Source: Sipunculus nudus (taxonomy: Eukaryota; Annelida; Sipuncula; Golfingiida; Sipunculidae). Taken from it: a stretch of 64,000 nt of DNA. The notes beneath the pieces are model-generated. The model was not told the origin of the DNA, did no database searches, and saw nothing but the letters and a program-made list of their open reading frames with translations. Shown piece by piece: positions 36,685 to 48,210 of the stretch (positions are counted from its first letter, which is position 1; each line of letters begins with the position of its first letter). Location: NCBI GenBank assembly GCA_026874595.1, contig CM049315.1, forward strand, positions 62,803,389 to 62,867,388, in the 5' to 3' direction. Position numbers and translations under genes: made by a program.

Positions 36685-39263
36685 GAAATCAGCTAGGTTT
36701 TTGCCTAATTCATGATCGTGTGTTGTGCAAAAATTGCAGATTAAAATTGCAAAAGAAGCAATTCAGAAGCTTCATTAGGCCGTTTAGAACCAGATACAAA
36801 CATCTTTTACGCCGAAATCAGCTCGGTTTTTGCGTAATACAAAATCGTGTTTTGTGCAAAGATGACCGATTTAAACTGCAAAAGAAGCGTTTAAGAAGTT
36901 TTTTCAGGCCATTAAGAATCAGTTAGGAACGTCGTTTTTGCTGAAATCAGCTTGGTTTTTTTTGCGTAATATAAGATCGTGTGTTGTGCAAAGATGATCG
37001 ATTTAAACTGCAAAAGAAGCGTTTGAGAAACTTCATTAGGCCATTTAGAACCAGTTACAAATGTCGTTTTTGCCGAAATCAGCGCGATTTTCGCGTTATA
37101 CAAGATCGTACGTTGTGAATAAATGGCCGATTTGAACTGCGAAAGAAGCGTTTTAATAGCTTCATCAGGCCATTTAGAACAAGTTACGAACGTCGTTTTT
37201 CCCGAAATCAGCTCGGTGTTCGCTTTAAACAAGATCGTGTCTTGTGCAATGATCACCGATTTAAACTGCGAAAGAAGCGTTTTAGAAGCTTCATCAGGCC
37301 ATTAAGAACCAGTTAGCAACGTCGTTTTTGCTAAAATCAGCTCGATTTTTTAGTGTAATATAAGATCGTGTTTGTGCAAAGATGACCGATTTAAACTGCA
37401 AAAGAAGAGTTTAAGAAGGTTCAATAGGCCACTTAAACCAGTTACAAAGATCTTTTTTGCCGAAATCGACTCGGTTTTTGCGTTATAATAGATCATGATC
37501 CGTGCAAAAATGGCCAGTTTAAACTGCGAAAGAAGCGTTTCAGAAACTTCATTAGGCGACTTAAAACCCGTTACAATGGTCGTTTTCGTCGCAATCAGCT
37601 CGCTTTTTGCGTACTACAAGATCGTGTATGTGCAAAATAGAAGATTAAAATTGCAAAAGAAGCAATTCAGAAGCTCCATTAGGCCATTTAGAACCAGGTA
37701 CAAACATCGATCTCGCCGAAATCAGCTAGGTTTTTGCCTAATTCATGATCGTGTGTTGTGCAAAAATTGCAGATTAAAATTGCGAAAGAAGCAATTTAGA
37801 AGCTTCATCAGGCCATTAAGAACCAGTTAGAAACGTCTTTTACGCCGAAATCAGCTCGTTTTTTTCGTAATACAAGATCCTGATTTGTGCAGAAACGGCT
37901 GATTTTAACTGCGATAGAAGCGTTTTAATAGCTTCATTAGGCCATTTAGAAATTGGTAAAAACGTCGCTCTTGCTGAAATCAGATCGGTTTTTGCGTAAT
38001 ACAAGATCGTGTTTTGTGCAAAGATGACCGATTTAAACTGTGAAAGAAGCGTTTTAGAAGCTTCATCAGGCCATTAAGAACCAGTAAGCAACGTCGTTTT
38101 TGCTAAAATCAGCTCGATTTTTTAGTGTAATATAAGATCGTGTTTGTGCAAAGATGACCGATTTAAACTGCAAAAGAAGAGTTTAAGAAGGTTCAATAGG
38201 CCACTTAAAACCAGTTACAAAGATCTTTTTTGCCGAAATCGACTCGGTTTTTGCGTTATAATAGATCATGATCCGTGCAAAAATGGCCAGTTTAAACTGC
38301 GAAAGAAGCGTTTCAGAAACTTCATTAGGCGACTTAAAACCCGTTACAATCGTCGTTTTCGTCGCAATCAGCTCGGTTTTCGCGTACTACAAGATCGTGT
38401 GTTGTGCAAAAATGGCCGTTTAAATTGCAAATTAAGCATTTTTATAGCTTCATCAGGCCATTTAAAACAAGTTACAAACGTCGTTTTTGCCGAAATCAGC
38501 TCGGTTTTCGCTTTAAACAAGATCGTGTCTTGTGCAATGATCACCGATTTAAACTGTGAAAGAAGCGTTTTAGAAGCTTCATCAGGCCATTAAGAACCAG
38601 TTAGAAACGTCGTTTTTGCTGAAATCAGCTCGATTTTTTTGCGTAATGCAAGATCGTGTTTGTGCAAATATTGCAGATTTAAATTGCAAAAGAATCAATT
38701 CAGGAGCTTTATTAGGCCATTTAGAACCAGATACAAACGTCTTTTTCGCCGAAATCAGCTCGGTTTTTGCGTAATACAAGACCGTGTTTTGTGCAAAAAT
38801 GACCGATTTAAACTGCCAAGGAAGCCTTTTAGAAGCTTCATCAGGCCATTAAGAACCAGTTAGCAACGTCGTTTTTGCTGAAATCAGCTCGATTTTTTAC
38901 GTAATACAAAATCGTGTGTTGTGCAAAGATGACCGATTTAAACTGCTAAAGAAGCGTTTTAGAAGCTTCATCAGGCCATTAAGAACCAGTTAGAAACGTC
39001 TTTTACGCCGAAATCAGCTCTTTTTTTCGTAATACAAGATCGTGATTTGTGCCGAAACGGCTGATTTAAACTGCGATAGAAGAGTTTTAATAGCTTCATT
39101 AGGCCATTTACAAATTGGTAAAAACGTCGCTCTTGCTGAAATCAGATCGGTTTTCGCGTAATACAACATCGTGTTGTGCAAAATAGAAGATTAAAATTGC
39201 AAAAGAAGCAATTCAGAAGCTTCATTAGGCCGTTTAGAACCAGATACAAACATCTTTTACGCC
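36685..39263 (+). repeat. Mosaic segment before the 14-mers
   Basis: To about 37790 it follows 14101-15190 at an offset of about 22585 bp, including GTGTATGTGCAAAATAG at 37625. A hybrid monomer at about 37790 (GCGAAAGAAGCAATTTAG) joins it to sequence matching 5340-6400 (offset 32496 bp) and 30600-31717 (offset 7459 bp). Confidence 0.8.
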
Positions 39264-41068
39264 GAAATCAGCTCGGTTTTTGCGTAATACAAAATCGTGT
39301 TTTGTGCAAAGATGACCGATTTAAACTGCAAAAGAAGCGTTTAAGAAGCTTTATCAGGCCATTAAGAATCAGTTAGGAACGTCGTTTTTGCTGAAATCAG
39401 CTCGGTTTTGCGTAATACAAAATCGTGTGTTGTGCAAAAATGGCCGTTTAAATTGCAAATGAAGCGTTTTAATAGCTTCATCAGGCCATTTAAAACAAGT
39501 TACAAACGTCGTTTTTGCCGAAATCAGCTCGGTGTTCGCTTTAAACAAGATCGTGTCTTTTGCAATGATCACCGATTTAAACTGTGAAAGAAGCGTTTTA
39601 GAAGCTTCATCAGGCCATTAAGAACCAGTTAGAAACGTCGTTTTTGCTGAAATCAGCTCGATTTTTTTGCGTAATGCAAGATCGTGTTTGTGCAAATATT
39701 GCAGATTTAAATTGCAAAAGAATCAATTCAGGAGCTTTATTAGGCCATTTAGAACCAGATACCAACGTCTTTTTCGCCGAAATCAGCTCGATTTTTTGCG
39801 TAATACAAAATCGTGTGTTGTGCAAAGATGACCGATTTAAACTGCTTAAGACGCATTTTAGAAGCTTCATCAGGCCATTAAGAACCAGTTAGAAACGTCT
39901 TTTACGCCGAAATCAGCTCGTTTTTTTCGTAATACAAGATCCTGATTTGTGCAGAAACGGCTGATTAAAACTGCGATAGAAGCGTTTTAATAGCTTCATT
40001 AGGCCATTTAGAAATTGGTAAAAACGTCGCTCTTGCTGAAATCAGATCGGTTTTTGCGTAATACAAGATCGTGTTTTGTGCAAAGATGACCGATTTAAAC
40101 TGTGAAAGAAGCGTTTTAGAAGCTTCATCAGGCCATTAAGAACCAGTTAGCAACGTCGTTTTTGCTAAAATCAGCTCGATTTTTTAGTGTAATATAAGAT
40201 CGTGTTTGTGCAAAGATGACCGATTTAAACTGCAAAAGAAGAGTTTAAGAAGGTTCAATAGGCCACTTAAAACCAGTTACAAAGATCTTTTTTGCCGAAA
40301 TCGACTCGGTTTTTGCGTTATAATAGATCATGATCCGTGCAAAAATGGCCAGTTTAAACTGCGAAAGAAGCGTTTCAGAAACTTCATTAGGCGACTTAAA
40401 ACCCGTTACAATCGTCGTTTTCGTCGCAATCAGCTCGATTTTTTTGCGTAATGCAAGATCGTGTTTGTGCAAATATTGCAGATTTAAATTGCAAAAGAAT
40501 CAATTCAGGAGCTTTATTAGGCCATTTAGAACCAGATACAAACGTCTTTTTCGCCGAAATCAGCTCGGTTTTTGCGTAATACAAGACCGTGTTTTGTGCA
40601 AAAATGACCGATTTAAACTGCCAAGGAAGCCTTTTAGAAGCTTCATCAGGCCATTAAGGACCAGTTAGCAACGTCGTTTTTGCTGAAATCAGCTCGATTT
40701 TTTACGTAATACAAAATCGTGTGTTGTGCAAAGATGACCGATTTAAACTGCTAAAGAAGCGTTTTAGAAGCTTCATCAGGCCATTAAGAACCAGTTAGAA
40801 ACGTCTTTTACGCCGAAATCAGCTCTTTTTTTCGTAATACAAGATCGTGATTTGTGCCGAAACGGCTGATTTAAACTGCGATAGAAGCGTTTTAATAGCT
40901 TCATTAGGCCATTTAGAAATTGGTAAAAACGTCGCTCTTGCTGAAATCAGATCGGTTTTCGCGTAATACAACATCGTGTTGTGCAAAATAGAAGATTAAA
41001 ATTGCAAAAGAAGCAATTCAGAAGCTTCATTAGGCCGTTTAGAACCAGATACAAACATCTTTTACGCC
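39264..41068 (+). repeat. 14-mer HOR, 1805 bp, copy 1
   Basis: Fourteen anchors were counted between 39264 and 41069: 39393, 39520, 39649, 39779, 39909, 40038, 40167, 40297, 40426, 40556, 40685, 40815, 40943 and 41069. The unit closes with an M/K hybrid monomer (AATAGAAGATTAAAATTG then AGCTTCATTAGGCCGTTTAG). Confidence 0.94.
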
Positions 41069-42873
41069 GAAATCAGCTCGGTTTTTGCGTAATACAAAAT
41101 CGTGTTTTGTGCAAAGATGACCGATTTAAACTGCAAAAGAAGCGTTTAAGAAGCTTTATCAGGCCATTAAGAATCAGTTAGGAACGTCGTTTTTGCTGAA
41201 ATCAGCTCGGTTTTGCGTAATACAAAATCGTGTTTTGTGCAAAATGGCCGATTTAAACTGCGAAAGAAGCGTTTTAATAGCTTCATCAGGCCATTTAGAA
41301 CAAGTTACGAACGTCGTTTTTCCCGAAATCAGCTCGGTGTTCGCTTTATACAAGATCGTGTCTTGTGCAATGATCACCGATTTAAACTGCGAAAGAAGCC
41401 TTTTAGAAGCTTTATCAGGCCATTAAGAACCAGTTAGAAACGTCGTTTTTGCTGAAATCAGCTCGATTTTTTTGCGTAATGCAAGATCGTGTTTGTGCAA
41501 ATATTGAAGATTTAAATTGCAAAAGAATCAATTCAGGTGCTTTATTAGGCCATTTAGAACCAGATACCAACGTCTTTTTCGCCGAAATCAGCTCGATTTT
41601 TTGCGTAATACAAAATCGTGTGTTGTGCAAAGATGACCGATTTAAACTGCTTAAGAAGCATTTTAGAAGCTTCATCAGGCCATTAAGAACCAGTTAGAAA
41701 CGTCTTTTACGCCGAAATCAGCTCGTTTTTTTCGTAATACAAGATCCTGATTTGTGCAGAAACGGCTGATTTAAACTGCGATAGAAGCGTTTTAATAGCT
41801 TCATTAGGCCATTTAGAAATTGGTAAAAACGTCGCTCTTGCTGAAATCAGATCGGTTTTTGCGTAATACAAGATCGTGTTTTGTGCAAAGATGACCGATT
41901 TAAACTGTGAAAGAAGCGTTTTAGAAGCTTCATCAGGCCATTAAGAACCAGTTAGCAACGTCGTTTTTGCTAAAATCAGCTCGATTTTTTAGTGTAATAT
42001 AAGATCGTGTTTGTGCAAAGATGACCGATTTAAAGTGCAAAAGAAGAGTTTAAGAAGGTTCAATAGGCCACTTAAAACCAGTTACAAAGATCTTTTTTGC
42101 CGAAATCGACTCGGTTTTTGCGTTATAATAGATCATGATCCGTGCAAAAATGGCCAGTTTAAACTGCGAAAGAAGCGTTTCAGAAACTTCATTAGGCGAC
42201 TTAAAACCCGTTACAATCGTCGTTTTCGTCGCAATCAGCTCGATTTTTTTGCGTAATGCAAGATCGTGTTTGTGCAAATATTGCAGATTTAAATTGCAAA
42301 AGAATCAATTCAGGAGCTTTATTAGGCCATTTAGAACCAGATACAAACGTCTTTTTCGCCGAAATCAGCTCGGTTTTTGCGTAATACAAGACCGTGTTTT
42401 GTGCAAAAATGACCGATTTAAACTGCCAAGGAAGCCTTTTAGAAGCTTCATCAGGCCATTAAGGACCAGTTAGCAACGTCGTTTTTGCTGAAATCAGCTC
42501 GATTTTTTACGTAATACAAAATCGTGTGTTGTGCAAAGATGACCGATTTAAACTGCTAAAGAAGCGTTTTAGAAGCTTCATCAGGCCATTAAGAACCAGT
42601 TAGAAACGTCTTTTACGCCGAAATCAGCTCTTTTTTTCGTAATACAAGATCGTGATTTGTGCCGAAACGGCTGATTTAAACTGCGATAGAAGCGTTTTAA
42701 TAGCTTCATTAGGCCATTTAGAAATTGGTAAAAACGTCGCTCTTGCTGAAATCAGATCGGTTTTCGCGTAATACAACATCGTGTTGTGCAAAATAGAAGA
42801 TTAAAATTGCAAAAGAAGCAATTCAGAAGCTCCATTAGGCCATTTAGAACCGGGTACAAACATCGATCTCGCC
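41069..42873 (+). repeat. 14-mer HOR, 1805 bp, copy 2 (tandem)
   Basis: It follows copy 1 directly at an offset of 1805 bp. It shares rare variants with copy 1, for example CATTAAGGACCAG at 40653 and 42458 in place of CATTAAGAACCAG, which argues for a very recent duplication. One clear difference is near 41240: copy 1 has the GTGCAAAAATGGCCGTTTAA type of monomer, copy 2 has GTGCAAAATGGCCGATTTAA. Patchy exchange has acted since. Confidence 0.93.
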
Positions 42874-44840
42874 GAAATCAGCTAGGTTTTTGGCTAATTC
42901 AGGAACGTGTGTTGTGCAAAAATTACAGATTTCAATTGCAAAAGAAGCAATTCAGAAGCTTCATTAGGCCGTTTAGAATCAGATACAAACGTCTTTTACG
43001 ACGAAATCAGCTCGGTTTTTTCGTAATACAAGATCGTGATTTGTGCAGAAACGGCTAATATAAACTGCGATAGAAGCGTTTAAATAGCTTCATTAGGCCA
43101 TTTAGAAATTGTTAAAAACGTCGCTTTTGCTGAAATCAGATCGGTTTTCGCGTAGTACAAGATCGTGTTGTGCAAAATAGAAGATTAAAATTGCAAAAGA
43201 AGCAATTCAGAAGCTCCATTAGGCCATTTAGAACCGGGTACAAACATCGATCTCGCCGAAATCAGCTAGGTTTTTGCCTAATTCATGATCGTGTGTTGTG
43301 CAAAAATTGCAGATTTAAATTGCAAAAGAAGCAATTCAGAAGCTCCATTAGGCCATTTAGAACCGGGTAGAAACATCGATCTCGCCTAAATCAGCTAGGT
43401 TTTTGCCTAATTCATGATCGTGTGTTGTGCAAAAATTGCAGATTTAAATTGCAAAAGAAGCAATTCAGAAGCTTCATTAGGCCGTTTGGAACCAGATACA
43501 AACATCTTTTACGCCGAAATCAGCTCGGTTTTTGCGTAATACAAAATCGTGTGTTGTGCAAAGATGACCGATTTAAACTGGGAAAGAAGCGATTCAATAG
43601 CTTCATTAGTCGACTTAAAACCCGTTACAACCGTCGTTTTCGCTTAAATAAGCTCGGTTTTTGCGTAGTACAAGATCGTGTGTTGGGCAAATATCACCGA
43701 TTAAAACTGCTAAATAAGCATTTTAGAAACTTCATCAGGCCATTAAGAACCAGTTAGAAACGTCGTTTTTGCTGAAATCAGCTCGATTATTCAGCGTAAT
43801 ATAAGATCGTGTTTGTGCAAAAATGACCGATTTAAACTGCAAAAGAAGAGTTTAAGAAGCTTCAATAGGCCACTTCAAACCAGTTACAAAGATCTTTTTT
43901 GCCGAAATCGACTCGGATTTTGCGTTATAATAGATCATGATTTGTGCAGGAATGGCCAGTTTAAACTGCGAAAGAAGCGTTTCAGAAACTTCATTAGGCG
44001 ACTTAAAACCCGTTACAAAAGTCGTTTTCGCCGCAGTTAGCTCCGTTTTCGCGTACTACAAGATCGTGTGTTGTGCAAAAATGGCCGTTTAAATTGCAAA
44101 TGAAGCGTTTTAATAGCTTCATCAGGCCATTTAAAACAAGTTACAAACGTCGTTTTTGCCGAAATCAGCAAGGTTTTCGCTTAATACAAGATCGCAGGTT
44201 TAAATTCCAAAAGAATCAATTCAGGAGCTTTATTAGGCCATTTAGAACCAGATACCAACGTCTTTTTCGCCGAAATCAGATCGGTTTTTGCGTAATACAA
44301 GACCGTGTTTTGTGCAAAGATGACCGATTTCAACTGCCAAGGAAGCCTTTTAGAAGCTTCATCGGGCCATTAAGAACCAGTTAGCAACGTCGTTTTTGCT
44401 GAAATCAGCTCGATTTTTTGCGTAATACCAAATCGTGTGTTGTGCAAAGATGACCGATTTAAGCTGCTAAAGAAGCGTTTTAGAAGCTTCATCAGGCCAT
44501 TAAGAACCAGTTAGAAACGTCTTTTATGCCGAAATCAGCTCGTTTTTTTCGTAATACAAGATCGTGATTTGTGCAGAAACGGCTGATTTAAACTGCGATA
44601 GAAGCGTTTTAATAGCTTCATTAGGCCATTTAGAAATTGGTAAAAACGTCGCTCTTGCTGAAATCAGATCGGTTTTTGCGTCATACAAAATCGTGTTTTG
44701 TGCAAAGATGACCGATTTAAACTGCAAAAGAAGCGTTTAAGAAGCTTTATCAGACCATTAAGAATCAGTTAGGAACGTCGTTTTTGCTGAAATCAGCTCG
44801 ATTTTTTGCGTAATATAAGATCGTGTGTTGTGCAAAGATG
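42874..44840 (+). repeat. Partial 28-mer HOR, copy 4
   Basis: It matches 23468 to about 25434 at a constant offset of 19406 bp, including the private segment and the 111-bp monomer at 44161-44271. At about 44855 it switches: the TGATCGATTTAAACTGC monomer continues GAAAGAAGCG instead of AAAAGAAGCG, skipping one monomer. The rest of the 28-mer is absent. Confidence 0.88.
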
Positions 44841-45442
44841 ATCGATTTAAACTGCGAAAGAAGCGTTTTAGAAGCTTCATTTGTCCATTTACAACCAGTT
44901 ACAAAAGTCGTTTTTGCCGAAATCAGCGCGATTTTCGCGTTATACAAGATCGTACGTTGTGAATAAATGGCCGATTTGAACTGCGAAAGAAGCGTTTTAA
45001 TAGCTTCATCAGGCCATTTAGAACAAGTTACGAACGTCGTTTTTCCCGAAATCAGCTCGGTGTTCGCTTTATACAAGATCGTGTCTTGTGCAATGATCAC
45101 CGATTTAAACTGCGAAAGAAGCCTTTTAGAAGCTTCATCAGGCCATTAAGAACCAGTTAGAAACGTCGTTTTTGCTGAAATCAGCTCGATTTTTTTGCGT
45201 AATGCAAGATCGTGTTTGTGCAAATATTGCAGATTTAAATTGCAAAAGAATCAATTCAGGAGCTTTATTAGGCCATTTAGAACCAGATACCAACGTCTTT
45301 TTCGCCGAAATCAGCTCGATTTTTTGCGTAATACAAAATCGTGTGTTGTGCAAAGATGACCGATTTAAACTGCTTAAGAAGCGTTTTAGAAGCTTCATCA
45401 GGCCATTAAGAACCAGTTAGAAACGTCTTTTACGCCGAAATC

Positions 45443-45960
45443 AGCTCCTTATTTTCGTAATACAAGATCGTGATTTGTGCAGAAACGGCTGATTTAAACT
45501 GCGATAGAAGCGTTTCAATAGCTTCATTAGGCCATTTAGAAATTGGTAAAAACGCCGCTCTTGCTGAAATCAGATCGGTTTTTGCGTAATACAAGATCGT
45601 GTTTTGTGCAAAGATGACCGATTAAAACTGCGAAAGAAGCGTTTTAGAAGCTTCATCAGGCCATTAAGAACCAGTTAGAAACGTCTTTTACGCCGAAATC
45701 AGCTCCTTATTTTCGTAATACAAGATCGTGATTTGTGGAGAAACGGCTGATTTAAACTGCGATAGAAGCGTTTCAATAGCTTCATTAGGCCATTTAGAAA
45801 TTGGTAAAAACGTCGCTCTTGCTGAAATCAGATCGGTTTTTGCGTAATACAAGATCGTGTTTTGTGCAAAGATGACCGATTTAAACTGCGAAAGAAGCGT
45901 TTTAGAAGCTTCATCAGGCCATTTAGAACCAGTTAGCAAAGTCGTTTTTGCTGAAATCAG
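45443..45960 (+). repeat. Local 2-monomer tandem duplication (258 bp)
   Basis: The rare variant CAGCTCCTTATTTTCG occurs at about 45441 and again at about 45699, 258 bp apart. The following CGATAGAAGCGTTTCAATAG variant is duplicated with it. I saw this combination nowhere else in the window, so the dimer duplication is young and local. Confidence 0.85.
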
Positions 45961-45965
45961 CTCGG

Positions 45966-45979
45966 TTTTTTTTTTTTTT
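45966..45979 (+). repeat. Longest poly-T tract in the array (14 T)
   Basis: Most monomers have five or six T after CAGCTCGG. Here there are fourteen. Expanded tracts of about eight to ten T also occur near 16556, 48410, 49190, 50346, 52015, 58723, 61306 and 61952, all in subtypes with CAGCTCGG or CAGCTTGG followed by TTTGCGTAAT. Length differs between otherwise near-identical copies, as expected from replication slippage, though sequencing error in homopolymers is also possible. Confidence 0.85.
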
Positions 45980-46224
45980 GCGTAATACAAAATCGTCTGT
46001 TGTGCAAAGATGACCGATTTAAACTGCTAAAGAAGCGTTTAAGAAGATTCATCAGGCAATTAAGAAGTTAGAAACGTCGTTTTTGCTAAAATCAGCTCGA
46101 TTTTTTAGTGTAATATAAGATCGTGTTTGTGCAAAGATGACCGATTTAAACTGCAAAAGAAGAGTTTAAGAAGGTTCAATAGGCCACTTAAAACCAGTTA
46201 CAAAGATCTTTTTTGCCGAAATCG

Positions 46225-48210
46225 ACTCGGTTTTTGCGTTATAATAGATCATGATCCGTGCAAAAATGGCCAGTTTAAACAGCGAAAGAAGCGTTTCAGA
46301 AACTTCATTAGGCGACTTAAAACCCGTTACAATGGTCGTTTTCGTCGTAATCAGCTCGGTTTTCGCGTACTACAAGATCGTGTGTTGTGCAAAAATGGCC
46401 GTTTAAATTGCAAATGAAGCGTTTTAAAGCTTCATCAGGCCATTTAAAACAAGTTACAAACGTCGTTTTTGCCGAAATCAGCTCGGTTTTCGCTTTAAAC
46501 AAGATCGTGTCTTGTGCAATGATCACCGATTTAAACTGTGAAAGAAGCGTTTGAGAAACTTCATTAGGCCATTTAGAACCAGTTAGAAATGTCGTTTTTT
46601 TGCGGAAATCAGCTCGGTTTTTGCGTAATATAGGATCCTGTTTTGCGCAAAATGGCCGATTTAAACTGCGATAGAAGCATTTTAATAGCTTCATTAGGCC
46701 ATTTAGAAATTGGTAAAAACGTCGCTCTTGCGGATAATCGGTTTTTGCGTAATACAACATCGTGTTGTGCAAAATAGAAGATTAAAATTGCAAAAGAAGC
46801 AATTCAGAAGCTCCATTAGGCCATTTAGAACCGGGTACAAACATCGATCTCGCCGAAATCAGCTAGGATTTTGGCTATTTCAGGAACGTGTGTGGTGCAA
46901 AAATTGCAGATTTAAATTGCAAAAGAAGCAATTCAGAAGCTTCATTAGGCCGTTTAGAACCAGATACAAACATCTTTACGCCGAAATCAGCTCGGTTTTT
47001 GCGTAATACAAAATCGTGTTTTGTGCAAAGATGACCGATTTAAACTGCAAAAGAAGCGTTTAAGAAGCTTTATCAGGCCATTAAGAATCAGTTAGGAACG
47101 TCGTTTTTGCTGAAATCAGCTCGGGTTTTTTTTGCGTAATATGAGATCGTGTGTTTTGCAAAGATGATCGATTTAAACTGCAAAAGAAGCGTTTGAGAAA
47201 CTTCATTAGGCCATTTAGAACCAGTTACAAATGTCGTTTTTTTGCCGAAATCGACTCGGTTTTTGCGTTATAATAGATCATGATCCGTGCAAAAATGGCC
47301 AGTTTAAACTGCGAAAGAAGCGTTTCAGAAATTTCATTAGGCGACTTAAAACCCGTTACAATGGTCGTTTTCGTCGCAATCAGCTCAGTTTTCGCGTACT
47401 ACAAGATCGTGTGTTGTGCAAAAATGGCCGTTTAAATTGCAAATGAAGCGTTTTAAAGCTTCATCAGGCCATTTAAAACAAGTTACAAACGTCGTTTTTG
47501 CCGAAATCAGCTCGGTTTTCGCTTTAAACAAGATCGTGTCTTGTGCAATGATCACCGATTTAAACTGTGAAAGAAGCGTTTGAGAAACTTCATTAGGCCA
47601 TTTAGAACCAGTTAGAAATGTCGTTTTCTTGCGGAAATCAGCTCGGTTTTTGCGTAATATAGGATCCTGTTTTGCGCAAAATGGCCGATTTAAACTGCGA
47701 TAGAAACGTTTTAATAGCTTCATTAGGCCATTTAGAAATTGGTAAAAACGTCGCTCTTGCGGATAATCGGTTTTTGCGTAATACAACATCGTGTTGTGCA
47801 AAATAGAAGATTAAAATTGCAAAAGAAGCAATTCAGAAGCTCCATTAGGCCATTTAGAACCGGGTACAAACATCGATCTCGCCGAAATCAGCTAGGTTTT
47901 TGGCTATTTCAGGAACGTGTGTTGTGCAAAAATTACAGATTTCAATTGCAAAAGAAGCAATTCAGAAGCTTCATTAGGCCGTTTAGAATCAGATACAAAA
48001 GTCTTTTACGACGAAATCAGCTCGGTTTTTTCGTAATACAAGATCGTGTTGTGCAAAATAGAAGATTAAAATTGCAAAAGAAGCAATTCAGAAGCTCCAT
48101 TAGGCCATTTAGATCCGGGTACAAACTTCGATCTCGCCGAAATCAGCTAGGTTTTTGCCTAATTCATGATTGTGTGTGGTGCAAAAATTGCAGATTTAAA
48201 TTGCAAAAGA
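46225..48210 (+). repeat. 8-mer tandem duplication, 1029-bp offset
   Basis: The palindrome monomer at 46251 (ATGATCCGTG) matches 47280, and the CTTGCGGATAATCGG monomer at 46730 matches 47759, both offset 1029 bp. The left copy leaves the match near 46890 (GTGTGGTGCAAAAATTGC). From there to about 47230 it instead matches 48170-48520 at an offset of 1284 bp, including the shared one-base loss CATCTTTACG at 46971 and 48255. Two duplications are therefore interleaved. Confidence 0.82.
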
